Below are positions 45,129-53,646 of a stretch of 64,000 nucleotides of DNA, one piece after another. The stretch's first letter is position 1. Each line of letters opens with the position of its first letter. The notes under the pieces are model-generated. The model had not been told where the DNA came from. It searched no databases and saw nothing but the letters and a program-made list of their open reading frames with translations. The stretch covers positions 1-64,000 of the forward strand of contig NZ_OY759849.1 in NCBI RefSeq assembly GCF_963662805.1, given 5' to 3'. Both the position numbers and the translations under genes were made by a program. Source of the stretch: an uncultured Cohaesibacter sp. GTDB taxonomy: Bacteria; Pseudomonadota; Alphaproteobacteria; Rhizobiales; Cohaesibacteraceae.

Positions 45129-46106
45129 TCACACGTTACGTTTGCGATCGCGCCAGGCCGTAATGGCCGTGGCTATGAGGATCACGATACCGACCACGAC
45201 CCTTTGCCAGGTGGTTTCCACCTTCATGATGATCAGGCTGTTCTTGACCATAACCAGGATGAAGACGCCAAGCATGGTGCCAAGCACCGAGCCGCGCCCG
45301 CCGAAGATACTCGCCCCACCCAGAACGACGGCGGCAATCACGTCAAGCTCAAGCCCGACGAAATCACGCGGGTTGGCAAGCCAGATCATGCCACTGTGCA
45401 AGAGGCCCCCGAACCCGGCAAGCATTCCGGCAAAGCAGTAGATGAAGAAAATCGTCTTGCGCATGTCGAATCCGACACGCTTAGCCGCTTCCCCGTCCCC
45501 ACCGAGCGCATAAACGCTGCGACCGATCATTGTGTAGCGCAGCACCAGATGCACGAGCACGGCAAGACCGACATAGATCAGCACCATGGCCGTCAGACCG
45601 AAGTGGGTGCCATCGGGCTTGGTCATGGAGATGACTTCCGTCTTGGCAAACTCGATCAGCGCATCAGGCATCTTGTTGATGTTGATCATGCTGGTGCCGA
45701 CGACACCGAGCAGGAAGCCCTTGACCATGCTGCCTGTGCCCAACGTCACGATCAGCGGGATCATGCGGAACTTGTAGACGAAGAAGGCATTGAGGCAGCC
45801 AAACAGCATGCCCATGGTTGCCGCTGCAAGGAAGGGAATGATCACCCCGTCATAGCCGAGATAGATCATCGCCTTGACGGTGAGATACATCGCCGCCACA
45901 GCAAAGGCTGGAAAGGAGACATCGATGCCGCCGGAGATCATCACGATGAGAACCCCGAGCGCCATGATGCCAATGATCACGTTGCTGCGCAGAAGTGAGA
46001 AGATATTGTCGAGCTGCCAGAAAGCGGGGTTGATCAGTCCGATCAGGACCATGGCAAGCAGAAGGATGGCCGCAATGACAAATTCAGATCTTTTGAAGAG
46101 TTTCAT
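45129..46106 (-). CDS. CUT2-type ABC transporter permease of the deoxyribose operon (first permease)
   Basis: 325 aa; ATG at 46106 follows AAGGACAAAGCC. RbsC-like: IMALGVLIVMISGGIDVSFPAFAVAAM near residue 50, NAFFVYKFRMIPLIVTLGTGSMVKG near 108 and LGGASIFGGRGSVLGTMLGVFILVMVKN near 255. It is 10 bp from the ATPase gene and ends at the start of the second permease. Confidence 0.9.
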   Translation of the reverse strand: MKLFKRSEFVIAAILLLAMVLIGLINPAFWQLDNIFSLLRSNVIIGIMALGVLIVMISGGIDVSFPAFAVAAMYLTVKAMIYLGYDGVIIPFLAAATMGMLFGCLNAFFVYKFRMIPLIVTLGTGSMVKGFLLGVVGTSMININKMPDALIEFAKTEVISMTKPDGTHFGLTAMVLIYVGLAVLVHLVLRYTMIGRSVYALGGDGEAAKRVGFDMRKTIFFIYCFAGMLAGFGGLLHSGMIWLANPRDFVGLELDVIAAVVLGGASIFGGRGSVLGTMLGVFILVMVKNSLIIMKVETTWQRVVVGIVILIATAITAWRDRKRNV

Positions 46107-46116
46107 GGCTTTGTCC

Positions 46117-47670
46117 TTACGTGAACGACTTCAGCTTGTTGCTGATCACATCTTCGAGGATGGCATCGCCTTCCAGTTCCTCGACGAACCGTCCGCGGTG
46201 CATGAGGACGACCCGGCTGCAATTCTGCGCAAGCTCGAGCACGTCATCCGAGATCATCAGCACGGCAAGGCCATGTGACCTGACCAACTCCCTGATCTTC
46301 TTGTGGATCTCCGCCTTGGAGCCGACGTCCACTCCAACGGTGGGACCGTTGAGGATCATCACCTTGGCGTTGGTCAGCAGCCAGCGCCCCAGCACAACGC
46401 GTTGGGCGTTGCCACCCGACAGCTCGCCGACCATCTTGTCGGCACTTGGCGTCGCGATCTGCATCGAGGCAATGGTCTCGTTGGCCACCGCATCGCTTCG
46501 GGCCATGTCGATGACACCGCCCTTGGCCATGCTGTCGAGCGAGGTTGCGATAATGTTGCGCTTGATCGACTGGGTGAGGAACAGCCCTTCCGTCAGGCGA
46601 TCCTCGGGCACATAGGCAATCCCCTGCTCGATGGCATCCTGCACGCTGTCGAGTGAGACGCTGTTGCCGTCAATACGGATCGAACCGCTCTTGGCCGGCA
46701 GCATCCCGAACAGGCTGAGCGCCAGCTCCGTCCGACCAGAGCCAAGCAGACCGGAGACACCAACGATTTCACCCGGATAGAGCGAGAGATTGATGTCCTC
46801 ATAATTGCCCGGCAGCGTCAGACCGCGCACGTCAAGCCTTGGCGTCTCGTCTTTGGCAGGCGGTGCCTTGCGATAGGGTTCGATGGCGATATCGAGCCCC
46901 GTCATGTGACGGATCACCGAGGCTTCGTCAAATTCGCTCGTCTGGCCTTCGGCGACTTTCTTGCCGTTGCGGATCACGGTCAGACGTTCGGAAATCTCGA
47001 GCATCTCGCGCATCTTGTGCGAGACGAACAGGATGGCAATACCGCGGCTCTGGATGTCCCGCACGATCCGGAACAGCGTCTCGACTTCCTTGCCCGTCAG
47101 AGCCGTCGTCGGCTCGTCCATGATGATGAGCTTGGCATCGGACATCAGGGCGCGCGCAATGGCGACAAGCTGTTTGCTTGAGGTCGGCAGGCTCTCCACA
47201 TCGGCATCAAGATCGATATCGACCCCCAGCCGGTCCAGAGCCTCACGGGCCAGCTTTCGGACCCGACGCCAGCTGACGAGTTTGGTCTTCTCGCGCAGCT
47301 CCGTATTCAGTGCCAGATTCTCCGCTACGGTCAGATTGCCGAACAGGGAGAAGTCCTGATAGATCACCTGAATTGCGCGGTTGACGGACTCGATGGGAGA
47401 GAGGTGTTCAACCGTCTCGCCATCGATGACGATCTCACCGGATGTGGGCTGATAGACCCCGGAAATGATTTTGATAAGGGTGGACTTCCCCGAACCATTT
47501 TCACCGGCGAGACAATGTATCTCGCCCTTGTTGATGGTCAGGGAAACGTCGTCCAGTGCGCGCAGACCAAGGAATTGCTTCCCGATGCCGCGCAGTTCAA
47601 TGAACGCTTCAGGCATGTGCAAACCAGGCGGTTGAAGTTTGGAAAGGGTAGAGGCGAGGAAGATGCGCAT
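46117..47670 (-). CDS. CUT2-type ABC transporter ATP-binding protein of the deoxyribose operon
   Basis: 517 aa from ATG at 47670, which has GAGGGAGTTGC upstream. An ATG at 47616 begins the recognisable domain (MPEAFIELRGIGKQF) but has a weak site. Two NBDs: Walker A GENGSGKST and Walker B LIIMDEPTTALT in the first, and the degenerate GLLGSGRTE with signature LSGGNAQRVVLGRWL in the second. Where RbsA-type proteins usually read an Asp-Glu before PT (DEPT), the second Walker B reads VMILNGPTVGVD, so the catalytic Asp-Glu pair is replaced by Asn-Gly and that site is probably inactive. Confidence 0.88.
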   Translation of the reverse strand: MRIFLASTLSKLQPPGLHMPEAFIELRGIGKQFLGLRALDDVSLTINKGEIHCLAGENGSGKSTLIKIISGVYQPTSGEIVIDGETVEHLSPIESVNRAIQVIYQDFSLFGNLTVAENLALNTELREKTKLVSWRRVRKLAREALDRLGVDIDLDADVESLPTSSKQLVAIARALMSDAKLIIMDEPTTALTGKEVETLFRIVRDIQSRGIAILFVSHKMREMLEISERLTVIRNGKKVAEGQTSEFDEASVIRHMTGLDIAIEPYRKAPPAKDETPRLDVRGLTLPGNYEDINLSLYPGEIVGVSGLLGSGRTELALSLFGMLPAKSGSIRIDGNSVSLDSVQDAIEQGIAYVPEDRLTEGLFLTQSIKRNIIATSLDSMAKGGVIDMARSDAVANETIASMQIATPSADKMVGELSGGNAQRVVLGRWLLTNAKVMILNGPTVGVDVGSKAEIHKKIRELVRSHGLAVLMISDDVLELAQNCSRVVLMHRGRFVEELEGDAILEDVISNKLKSFT

Positions 47671-47697
47671 GCAACTCCCTCGCCCGAGGCGTCATGG

Positions 47698-48744
47698 TTA
47701 GAAGTTATATTCGTCCATGTTGTCCTTGGTCACACCGACCCAGCCAGCGCCATACAGCAGGTTGGGTTGATCCGCCACCGGAGTGATCAGATCGGTGTAG
47801 CCCGGCAGACCCAGATCAAGACCAGCCTTGATCTCGTCGGTTTTGCCTTCAAGAGCCATCACTGCGACCACGTTCATCGCATAACCGGCAACAGCAGGAT
47901 CCCAGAACTGGATATACTGGATATCGTCGTTGGCAAGATATTCACCAGCCACAGACACAAGGCCGGTACCGGCAAAGAAGAGCTTGTCTTTGAGACCACG
48001 TTCAGCAATCAGACGACCGGCGCCAGCAGATGTTGGCATCGGGCCACCGACGATCCCTTTGAGATCGGGATAGGTGGTGAGGGTTTCTTTGAGCTTGTTG
48101 TAGTCAGTGTTGGCGTCGTCATAGGTTTCCAGACGCTCGGTGACCAGCTCCATATCAGGGAAGTTTTTCTTCTGATAGTCGATGGCGCCGTCAATCCACT
48201 CGTTCTGGGATTTCGAGGTCAGACTGCCAACGGTCGCGGCATACTTGCCCTCACCGTTCATGTAGCCACCAAGAACTTCCATCAGCTTCGCACCATAGGC
48301 ATGGTTGTCGAAAGCTTCCAGAACAAAGTCCGCATTCTTGATGTTGGACGCTTCGTGAGCAACGACAACGATGCCGCGATCACGTGCTTTTTTCAGAACA
48401 GGCTCGACAGCCTCAACGGAGAAGGGAACGATAGCGATGGCATCGACGCCCTGTGCGATGAGGTTTTCGACGATCTGCACCTGTGCGGCAGCATCAGCCT
48501 GACTTGGGCCAAGCATCCAGGTGTCATGTCCGGTTTCCGAGCCGAACTGCTTGACACCGTCACGCATGCGGTCGAACCAGGCAATACCATCAACCTTGAC
48601 GACCGTAGCAATGGAATATTCCTTGCCCGTTTCGCTCTTGTAGATGTCCTTGCGCACTTTGCTTGTGTCGACAGGACCGTCAGCCAAAGCAGGCCCGGCC
48701 ACAAGCGCAGCCGCGACGAGCATTGATGAGAACAGAGACTTCAT
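47698..48744 (-). CDS. Periplasmic sugar-binding protein of the deoxyribose operon (RhaS/LsrB-like)
   Basis: 348 aa; ATG at 48744 follows AGGAGGAATAT. Signal peptide of about 21 residues ending ALA-DGPVD. Peripla_BP_4 domain: VVKVDGIAWFDRMRDGVKQF near residue 49, QVQIVENLIAQGVDAIAIVPFSVEAVEPVLKKARDRGIVVVAHEAS near 90 and GGPMPTSAGAGRLIAERGL near 230. The closest families bind rhamnose or autoinducer-2 rather than ribose. The operon context argues for 2-deoxyribose or a deoxynucleoside-derived sugar (inference). Confidence 0.88.
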   Translation of the reverse strand: MKSLFSSMLVAAALVAGPALADGPVDTSKVRKDIYKSETGKEYSIATVVKVDGIAWFDRMRDGVKQFGSETGHDTWMLGPSQADAAAQVQIVENLIAQGVDAIAIVPFSVEAVEPVLKKARDRGIVVVAHEASNIKNADFVLEAFDNHAYGAKLMEVLGGYMNGEGKYAATVGSLTSKSQNEWIDGAIDYQKKNFPDMELVTERLETYDDANTDYNKLKETLTTYPDLKGIVGGPMPTSAGAGRLIAERGLKDKLFFAGTGLVSVAGEYLANDDIQYIQFWDPAVAGYAMNVVAVMALEGKTDEIKAGLDLGLPGYTDLITPVADQPNLLYGAGWVGVTKDNMDEYNF

Positions 48745-48794
48745 ATATTCCTCCCTAGGATTGTCTAAGTCTTCTCTTGAGTGGTGGGAAAGAT

Positions 48795-48824
48795 GGCACC
48801 GCTTTCCTCCAAGTCTGCGGTGCC
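48795..48824 (-). promoter_or_regulatory. Intercistronic hairpin between deoC and the binding-protein gene
   Basis: GGCACCGC / GCGGTGCC, 8-bp perfect stem with a 14-nt loop that contains GGAGG on the minus strand; no T run. It could act as a 5' stabiliser or partial attenuator separating deoC from the transporter genes. Confidence 0.45.
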
Positions 48825-48839
48825 TTCCCTAAAAGGGCA

Positions 48840-49511
48840 TCAGCCGGAAATGATGGCTATGCTGGCGCTGGCGCCCAGACGCGATGCGCCTGCCTTGATC
48901 ATTTTGAGGGCGTCTTGTTTGGTGCGAACGCCCCCCGATGCCTTGACCCCGAGATCGGGACCGACTTCAGCGCGCATCAGGGCAATGTCCTCGGCAGTTG
49001 CCCCTGCGCTCATGAAACCGGTCGATGTCTTGACGAAGTCGGCGCCAGCCTTGACGGAAAGCTGGCAGGCAAGTTTCTTCTCGTCGTCGGTGAGAAGGCA
49101 GGTCTCGATGATCACCTTGAGTGCCGCATCACCACAGGCTTTCTTGACCGCCGCAATGTCCTCAAGAACATAGTCAGAATTGCCAGCCTTCAGATCACCG
49201 ACGGAAATCACCATGTCCACTTCCTGTGCGCCGTTGGCCACAACCCACTTGGTTTCCTCGCATTTGAGGGACGTCGGAATGGCACCAAGCGGAAAACCGA
49301 TGACCGAGCAGGTCAGCACGGAGCTGCCCTTGAGCTGCTCTGCGACGAAAGGAATGTGAATCGGATTAACACAGACCGAACAGAACTTGTGCTCGAGCGC
49401 TTCCTTGCAAATCCGCTCCACCTCTTCGCGCGTCGCCTGCGGCGCAAGAATCGTATGATCGATATATCCTGCCAGTTCCTCCGCTGTCAGGTCGGCCCCG
49501 TGAGATGCCAT
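48840..49511 (-). CDS. deoC: Deoxyribose-phosphate aldolase
   Basis: 223 aa from ATG at 49511 (AGGAG upstream). Class I aldolase: IDHTILAPQAT near residue 17, VDMVISVGDLKAGN with the catalytic Asp 99 region, ADFVKTSTGF with Schiff-base lysine K161 and GVKASGGVRT with K190. It splits 2-deoxyribose-5-phosphate into acetaldehyde and glyceraldehyde-3-phosphate. First gene of the operon that ends with deoK, so the full route from imported deoxyribose to triose phosphate is encoded here. The DeoR-type operator lies 42-67 bp upstream of its ATG. Confidence 0.94.
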   Translation of the reverse strand: MASHGADLTAEELAGYIDHTILAPQATREEVERICKEALEHKFCSVCVNPIHIPFVAEQLKGSSVLTCSVIGFPLGAIPTSLKCEETKWVVANGAQEVDMVISVGDLKAGNSDYVLEDIAAVKKACGDAALKVIIETCLLTDDEKKLACQLSVKAGADFVKTSTGFMSAGATAEDIALMRAEVGPDLGVKASGGVRTKQDALKMIKAGASRLGASASIAIISG

Positions 49512-49552
49512 GGTGAGTGACTCCTGTATTCCAACATGCAAAAACAACGAGT

Positions 49553-49578
49553 TGTTAACACATGTTACAATTATAACA
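49553..49578. promoter_or_regulatory. DeoR operator at the deoC promoter
   Basis: TGTTACAATTATAACA at 49563-49578 matches the E. coli DeoR operator TGTTAGAATTCTAACA at 14 of 16 positions. TGTTAACA (49553-49560) may be a second, shorter site. On the minus strand the operator contains TATAAT (49575-49570), which would be the -10 box of the deoC promoter, so binding would block transcription directly. Confidence 0.75.
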
Positions 49579-49599
49579 TTTACTGAGAGCATATTCACA

Positions 49600-49613
49600 T
49601 ATTGACGTCAATA
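49600..49613. promoter_or_regulatory. Perfect 14-bp palindrome TATTGACGTCAATA
   Basis: It lies 22 bp beyond the DeoR operator in the deoC/deoR divergent spacer, near where a -35 region for deoC would fall. The sequence differs from the DeoR site, so it suggests a second regulator. Confidence 0.5.
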
Positions 49614-49742
49614 GTGTCAATTTGTAAAAATACCTTGTGAAGAATATAACACCATTGAGACTAGCCAGCAGACGCAGATCGGCTATAAAGAGGCTCGGCA
49701 ACTGGCAATATCGATAAGGGCTCAACCAAAAAGCAGACCGCT

Positions 49743-50507
49743 ATGCAGACCCGACGACAAACCCGACTGAACCAACTGGCAAATGCACTCGAAGAGGGAC
49801 GCGTTCTTCATCTCAAGGAAGCGGCTGGCATGTTGGGCGTGTCCGAGATGACCGTCCGCCGGGATGTCGCCTCTGCCGAGGACCGCTTTTCCTTTTTGGG
49901 TGGGCATATCGTCAGCACAGGAGAGCCCTCCTCCAGCCGCGCTTATTTTCTGCATCGTGAAAACAGCACGAACGTCGAGCAAAAGCGCGCAGCCTGCCGG
50001 GTAGCAGCGAGCCTCATCGAGCCCGGCGACGTGATCTTTCTGGATTGCGGCACTACCATGCCCTACCTCGCCTCGGCACTCTCGGCCACCATGCCACTCA
50101 CCGTGATCTGTTATTCCGTCAACGTGGCGGAAATCATCTGCAAGAAACCAAATCTCAAGGTCATCCTGCTCGGCGGCGAATATCACCCCTCGTCCGCATC
50201 CTTTGCCAGCGATGAGTCGCTCGAGATGCTCTCCAAGATCGGCATCAACAAGGCCTTCATTTCGGCGGGTGGCCTGCATTTCCAGAACGGCCTCAGCTGC
50301 TCGAACTTTCACGAAGTGCGCATCAAACAGATGGTCATGTCCCGCGCCGAGTCGCGCATTCTGGTGCTCGACTCGACCAAGATCGGCAAGGTCAAGGCCG
50401 CCTCCTTCTCAGCGCTCGACGGCATCGACACCGTGGTCACGGACCCCGGCATCACCGCAGATCAGCGTGCGGAACTGATCCGAGCCAACATCAAATTGGT
50501 GGCTTGA
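49743..50507 (+). CDS. deoR: Deoxyribose operon repressor DeoR
   Basis: 254 aa. DeoR-type HTH at residues about 5-55 (HLKEAAGMLGVSEMTVRRDVAS) followed by LGGHIVSTGEPSSSRAYFLH. The effector domain has VIFLDCGTTMPYLASAL near residue 97, VILLGGEYHPSSASFAS near 140, FISAGGLHFQNGLSCSNFHEVRIKQMVMSRA near 175 and LVLDSTKIGKVKAASF near 215. These resemble E. coli DeoR itself, including the GGE(Y/F)HxS and DxxKxGKV segments. In E. coli the effector is deoxyribose-5-phosphate. It is divergent from deoC with a near-consensus operator between them. Confidence 0.88.
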   Translation: MQTRRQTRLNQLANALEEGRVLHLKEAAGMLGVSEMTVRRDVASAEDRFSFLGGHIVSTGEPSSSRAYFLHRENSTNVEQKRAACRVAASLIEPGDVIFLDCGTTMPYLASALSATMPLTVICYSVNVAEIICKKPNLKVILLGGEYHPSSASFASDESLEMLSKIGINKAFISAGGLHFQNGLSCSNFHEVRIKQMVMSRAESRILVLDSTKIGKVKAASFSALDGIDTVVTDPGITADQRAELIRANIKLVA

Positions 50508-50544
50508 AACAGCCTTTTTCATCCAGAAAAGTCTGGCTCGGAAC

Positions 50545-50576
50545 GGAAGTGTCTTGCGTAGGAGTAAGACACTTCC
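50545..50576. repeat. 11-bp perfect inverted repeat downstream of deoR
   Basis: GGAAGTGTCTT / AAGACACTTCC around a 10-nt loop, without a T run. Possibly a Rho-dependent or weak terminator between deoR and the UPF0303 gene. Confidence 0.5.
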
Positions 50577-50672
50577 TAGCCTCTGACGCAGATTTAGCTC
50601 GTTGAAGCCCAACGACGCGCGGCCCACAACACTTGGCCAACAACGCAAGGCCAGCAACATAAGGATTGACAC

Positions 50673-51161
50673 GTGACCAAGTTGACCGAACTGAATGACA
50701 CCGATCTGCTGGCCGCGATCACGACGCAGGAAGATGAGCTTCGCTTTGAAGACTTCTCGGTCGCGACCGCCCACACGCTGGGCAACAGGTTCGTGGCGCT
50801 CGCCAAAGAACGGTCTCTGCCCATCGCCATCGACATCACTTGCGCCGGGCATTGCCTGTTCCACATGGCCATGGAAGGCGCCACCCCCGACAATGCCGAG
50901 TGGATTGAACGCAAGAAGCGCGTCGTGGGCCGGTTCCATCACAGCTCCCTCTACATGGGCCTGTTGTGCAAGCTGTCCGACACCGTATTGGAGACACGCT
51001 TTCACCTGCCGCCCAACCAGTTCGCCCCTCACGGTGGCTGCTTCCCTATCAGGCTCAAGGGTGGAGCGGTGATCGGCACGATCACGGTGTCCGGCCTGCC
51101 ACAGGTGGAGGACCATGCGCTCGTCACCGAAGTCATAGCGGAATATCTCGGCGCGGCCTGA
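50673..51161 (+). CDS. UPF0303 family protein (heme-degrading/HbpS-like domain, DUF336)
   Basis: 162 aa from GTG at 50673, preceded by AAGGATTGACAC. The UPF0303 pattern is visible: EDELRFEDFSVATAHTLGNRF near residue 17, PIAIDITCAGHCLFHMAMEGATPDN near 50, RKKRVVGRFHHSSLYMG near 80, FAPHGGCFPIRLKGGAVIGTITVSGLPQVEDHALV near 115. The fold is that of HbpS/GlcG-type proteins. The exact function is unknown; I make no pathway claim. It converges on the Lrp regulator, 7 bp apart. Confidence 0.8.
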   Translation: MTKLTELNDTDLLAAITTQEDELRFEDFSVATAHTLGNRFVALAKERSLPIAIDITCAGHCLFHMAMEGATPDNAEWIERKKRVVGRFHHSSLYMGLLCKLSDTVLETRFHLPPNQFAPHGGCFPIRLKGGAVIGTITVSGLPQVEDHALVTEVIAEYLGAA

Positions 51162-51168
51162 TACCGGT

Positions 51169-51624
51169 TCACTTGTTCGGGCGCAGAGGCGGCAGACGGT
51201 TTGCAAACAGCGACGATTTGACGATCGAGGTATGCGTCTCCGCCCGTTCATGGAACGGGATCAGGATGTCATCGAGCTCCGAAACATCCGCAATGGCCAA
51301 TCGCGCCACATAGCAGTCGTCACCTGTCACGCGATCACAGGACAGAAACCGCGGCTGTTCCTCGATCATCTTCTCGACCATGTGAATCTGGCCACTGCGG
51401 GGCTTGATCCGCACCAGCGCTTGAATGGAGTAACCGAGCGCACGCAAATCGACCTTTGCGCCAAAGCTGGCAATATAACCCTGATCGCGCAAGGCCCGAA
51501 GGCGTTCCCCTACCGCAGGGCCGGTTAGATCGACCTGCTTGCCAATATCGGCAAGGCTCATCCGCCCCTCGGTTTCGAGAATCTCGATGATCTTGCAATC
51601 AATGCTATCCAGCACTTTTGACAT
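51169..51624 (-). CDS. Lrp/AsnC-family transcriptional regulator
   Basis: 151 aa from ATG at 51624 (GGAGTTCTTT upstream). HTH about residues 4-50 (LDSIDCKIIEILETEGRMSLADIGKQVDLTGPAVGERLRAL) and a RAM/AsnC ligand-binding domain (residues about 65-145) with GDDCYVARLAIADVSELDDIL. Normal family length. It is divergent by 122 bp from the phzF-like gene, a likely target. Confidence 0.9.
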   Translation of the reverse strand: MSKVLDSIDCKIIEILETEGRMSLADIGKQVDLTGPAVGERLRALRDQGYIASFGAKVDLRALGYSIQALVRIKPRSGQIHMVEKMIEEQPRFLSCDRVTGDDCYVARLAIADVSELDDILIPFHERAETHTSIVKSSLFANRLPPLRPNK

Positions 51625-51746
51625 GAAAGAACTCCAAACCCATAACCGACGAAGCAAAAGCAATTCGTCAAATTTGCCATCGGCATCGTGAGGACGCAAC
51701 CCCGGCCAACCGCTAAACTCCGTCCAAACACAGACAGGAGATTTTC

Positions 51747-52589
51747 ATGAACATACAAAGAATCGCAGCCTTCAGCCAAGGCACATCAGGGGGCAACCCC
51801 GCAGGCGTGGTCCTGCTCAACGAAACGGCTGACGAAAAAGACATGGCACGCATCGCCGCAGATGTCGGCTATTCGGAAACGGCCTTCGCCGTCCCTGAAG
51901 ATGACAGCGGCTCCTCGTGGCGGGTACGCTATTTCTCGCCCGAATCCGAGGTACCCTTCTGCGGTCACGCAACGATTGCCCTCGGCGCGGCGCTTGGTGA
52001 GCGCAAGGGTGCGGGCACCTATGCCCTGATGCTCAACAACGCCTCCATCACGGTCGATGTCGAAGAGACCTCTGAAGGCATGTTTGCGACGCTCCAGTCC
52101 CCACCAACCAACAGCCAGCCGGTGTCAAACGCGGATCTGCAGGCTCTTCTCTCCCTGTTCGGCTTGACGGAAGCCGACCTCGACCCGCGACTCGCTCCGG
52201 CCCGCATTCATGGTGGTGCGGATCATATCCTGCTGCCGTTGAAGGACCGCTCAAGGCTCGCCGCCATGACCTACGATCTGGACGCCGGGCGCAATCTCAT
52301 GCGCCAACTGGGCCTCATCACGGTGATGCTGGTTTTCATCGAAGACACTCGCACATTCGTCGCCCGCAATGCCTTTGCATCCGGCGGCGTGCTCGAAGAC
52401 CCTGCGACCGGTGCAGCGGCCGCTGCCTTTGCCGGCTACCTGCGTGATGCGGGTTGGCCTCACGGCGGACAGTTCACCATCCGGCAGGGCGAGGATATGG
52501 GCAGCCCATCCCTGATCAAGGTTGAGCTCGACGACACACCGGGAGCACCCGTCCGCGTTTCGGGCCGCACCCGGCAGATCACGGACTGA
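51747..52589 (+). CDS. PhzF-family phenazine biosynthesis-like isomerase/epimerase
   Basis: 280 aa; ATG at 51747 follows AGGAGATTTTC. PhzF fold of two hot-dog-like halves. Landmarks: FSQGTSGGNPAGVVLL at residues 10-25, the catalytic glutamate in GYSETAFAVP near 46, VPFCGHATIALGAAL near 70, and VLEDPATGAAAAAFAGYL near 212. Relatives include PhzF and YddE; no phenazine genes are nearby, so another small substrate is likely. It is divergent from an Lrp regulator, which hints at amino-acid metabolism. Confidence 0.87.
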   Translation: MNIQRIAAFSQGTSGGNPAGVVLLNETADEKDMARIAADVGYSETAFAVPEDDSGSSWRVRYFSPESEVPFCGHATIALGAALGERKGAGTYALMLNNASITVDVEETSEGMFATLQSPPTNSQPVSNADLQALLSLFGLTEADLDPRLAPARIHGGADHILLPLKDRSRLAAMTYDLDAGRNLMRQLGLITVMLVFIEDTRTFVARNAFASGGVLEDPATGAAAAAFAGYLRDAGWPHGGQFTIRQGEDMGSPSLIKVELDDTPGAPVRVSGRTRQITD

Positions 52590-52755
52590 TCTTCAGGACA
52601 CCAACGGGACGGGAAGTCCTCAACGCACTCCCGTCCGGTTTTCAAGCCATAGCTGGCGATTGGTGGCGATTGGTGATTGAAACCTTTGCTCCGAGGACAC
52701 AGATTACAGACACGGCTGACGCCAACTCAAAACCCGCCCGCCGCAGGAGCCTTCA

Positions 52756-53357
52756 ATGCAAGACCAGAAGCTGTTCTACCCCTCCACCCTGCGCAACCGG
52801 GAGCCGATCCTCGCCGTGCTCCGCGAGGTCCTGCCGGAGACGGGAACCGTTCTGGAAATCGCCAGTGGCTCCGGCGAGCATGTGATCCACTTTGCCGCCA
52901 ACCTCCCCGGCCTCATCTGGCAGCCATCCGATCCGTCGCCAGAGGCCCGCGCCTCCATCGCAGCCTGGTCCGAGGAAGCCCAGCTCGACAATATCAACCC
53001 GCCCTCGACATCGATACAACGGGTGACAACTGGCCCGTAATCAAGGCCGAGGCGATCCTCGTCATCAACATGATCCACATCAGCCCGTGGGCCGCGACAG
53101 AAGGCCTCTTCAGGCAAGCCGGATTGATGTTGCCAAAGGGAGGCCAGATCATCCTCTATGGCCCCTATCGTCAGGAAAGCCGCCCCTTTGTTGCCAGCAA
53201 TGTCGAGTTTGATGCCTCGCTCAGATCCCGCGACCCTGAATGGGGCATCCGCCACCTTGAAGACGTGGTGGACGCGGCAGGGCGCAACGGCTTGGAGCTC
53301 AGCAAGGTTGTCGATATGCCCGCCAACAATCTGATCGTCATTTTCAAGCGTTCGTAG
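52756..53357 (+). pseudogene. DUF938 SAM-dependent methyltransferase-like gene, frameshifted
   Basis: ATG at 52756 follows CAGGAGCCTTCA. The first frame gives KLFYPSTLRNREPILAVL, then the SAM motif TVLEIASGSGEHVIHFA, and stops at 53040. The rest of the family continues in another frame as LDIDTTGDNWPV..., with MIHISPWAATEGLF, LYGPYRQ and a C-terminal FDASLRSRDPEWGIRHLEDV, ending at 53357. The switch lies at the CCC of 53002-53004: one extra C restores INPPLDIDT. The reconstructed length of about 200 aa is normal for the family. A base-call error is more likely than true decay. Confidence 0.8.
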
Positions 53358-53533
53358 CAAGCTCCAGCCACGCACCTTATCCCGACAAGCCGTAGCCCAG
53401 CCTGCCCTCTGAGGCTGTCACGGCACTCCCAACCTGCGACAAAACTTCGCTCGGGCCTGAAAAGCATCATCGTTACAAACCGTTAGATGAACGCTTCACG
53501 CACCACCAACACAAAATCGCTAGACACAAAAAG

Positions 53534-53584
53534 TTGAGTTATTGACTCAATTTTGCTTATGTATATACATGAGTAAAAAACTCA
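53534..53584 (+). promoter_or_regulatory. Sigma-70 promoter with two TGAGT-N5-ACTCA operators
   Basis: TTGACT (53542-53547), 16-bp spacer and TATACA (53564-53569) form a strong promoter for the ABC cassette at 53647. Operator 1 is TTGAGT-N5-ACTCAA (53534-53550), covering the -35 box. Operator 2 is TGAGT-N5-ACTCA (53570-53584), covering the start point. Centres are 35 bp apart. No regulator gene of the cassette is adjacent. Confidence 0.6.
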
Positions 53585-53646
53585 AATTATCAGTGTGCCG
53601 GTGCCTTGTCCATCCGGGTTTTTAGCGAAATAGTGATCGGAAATCA

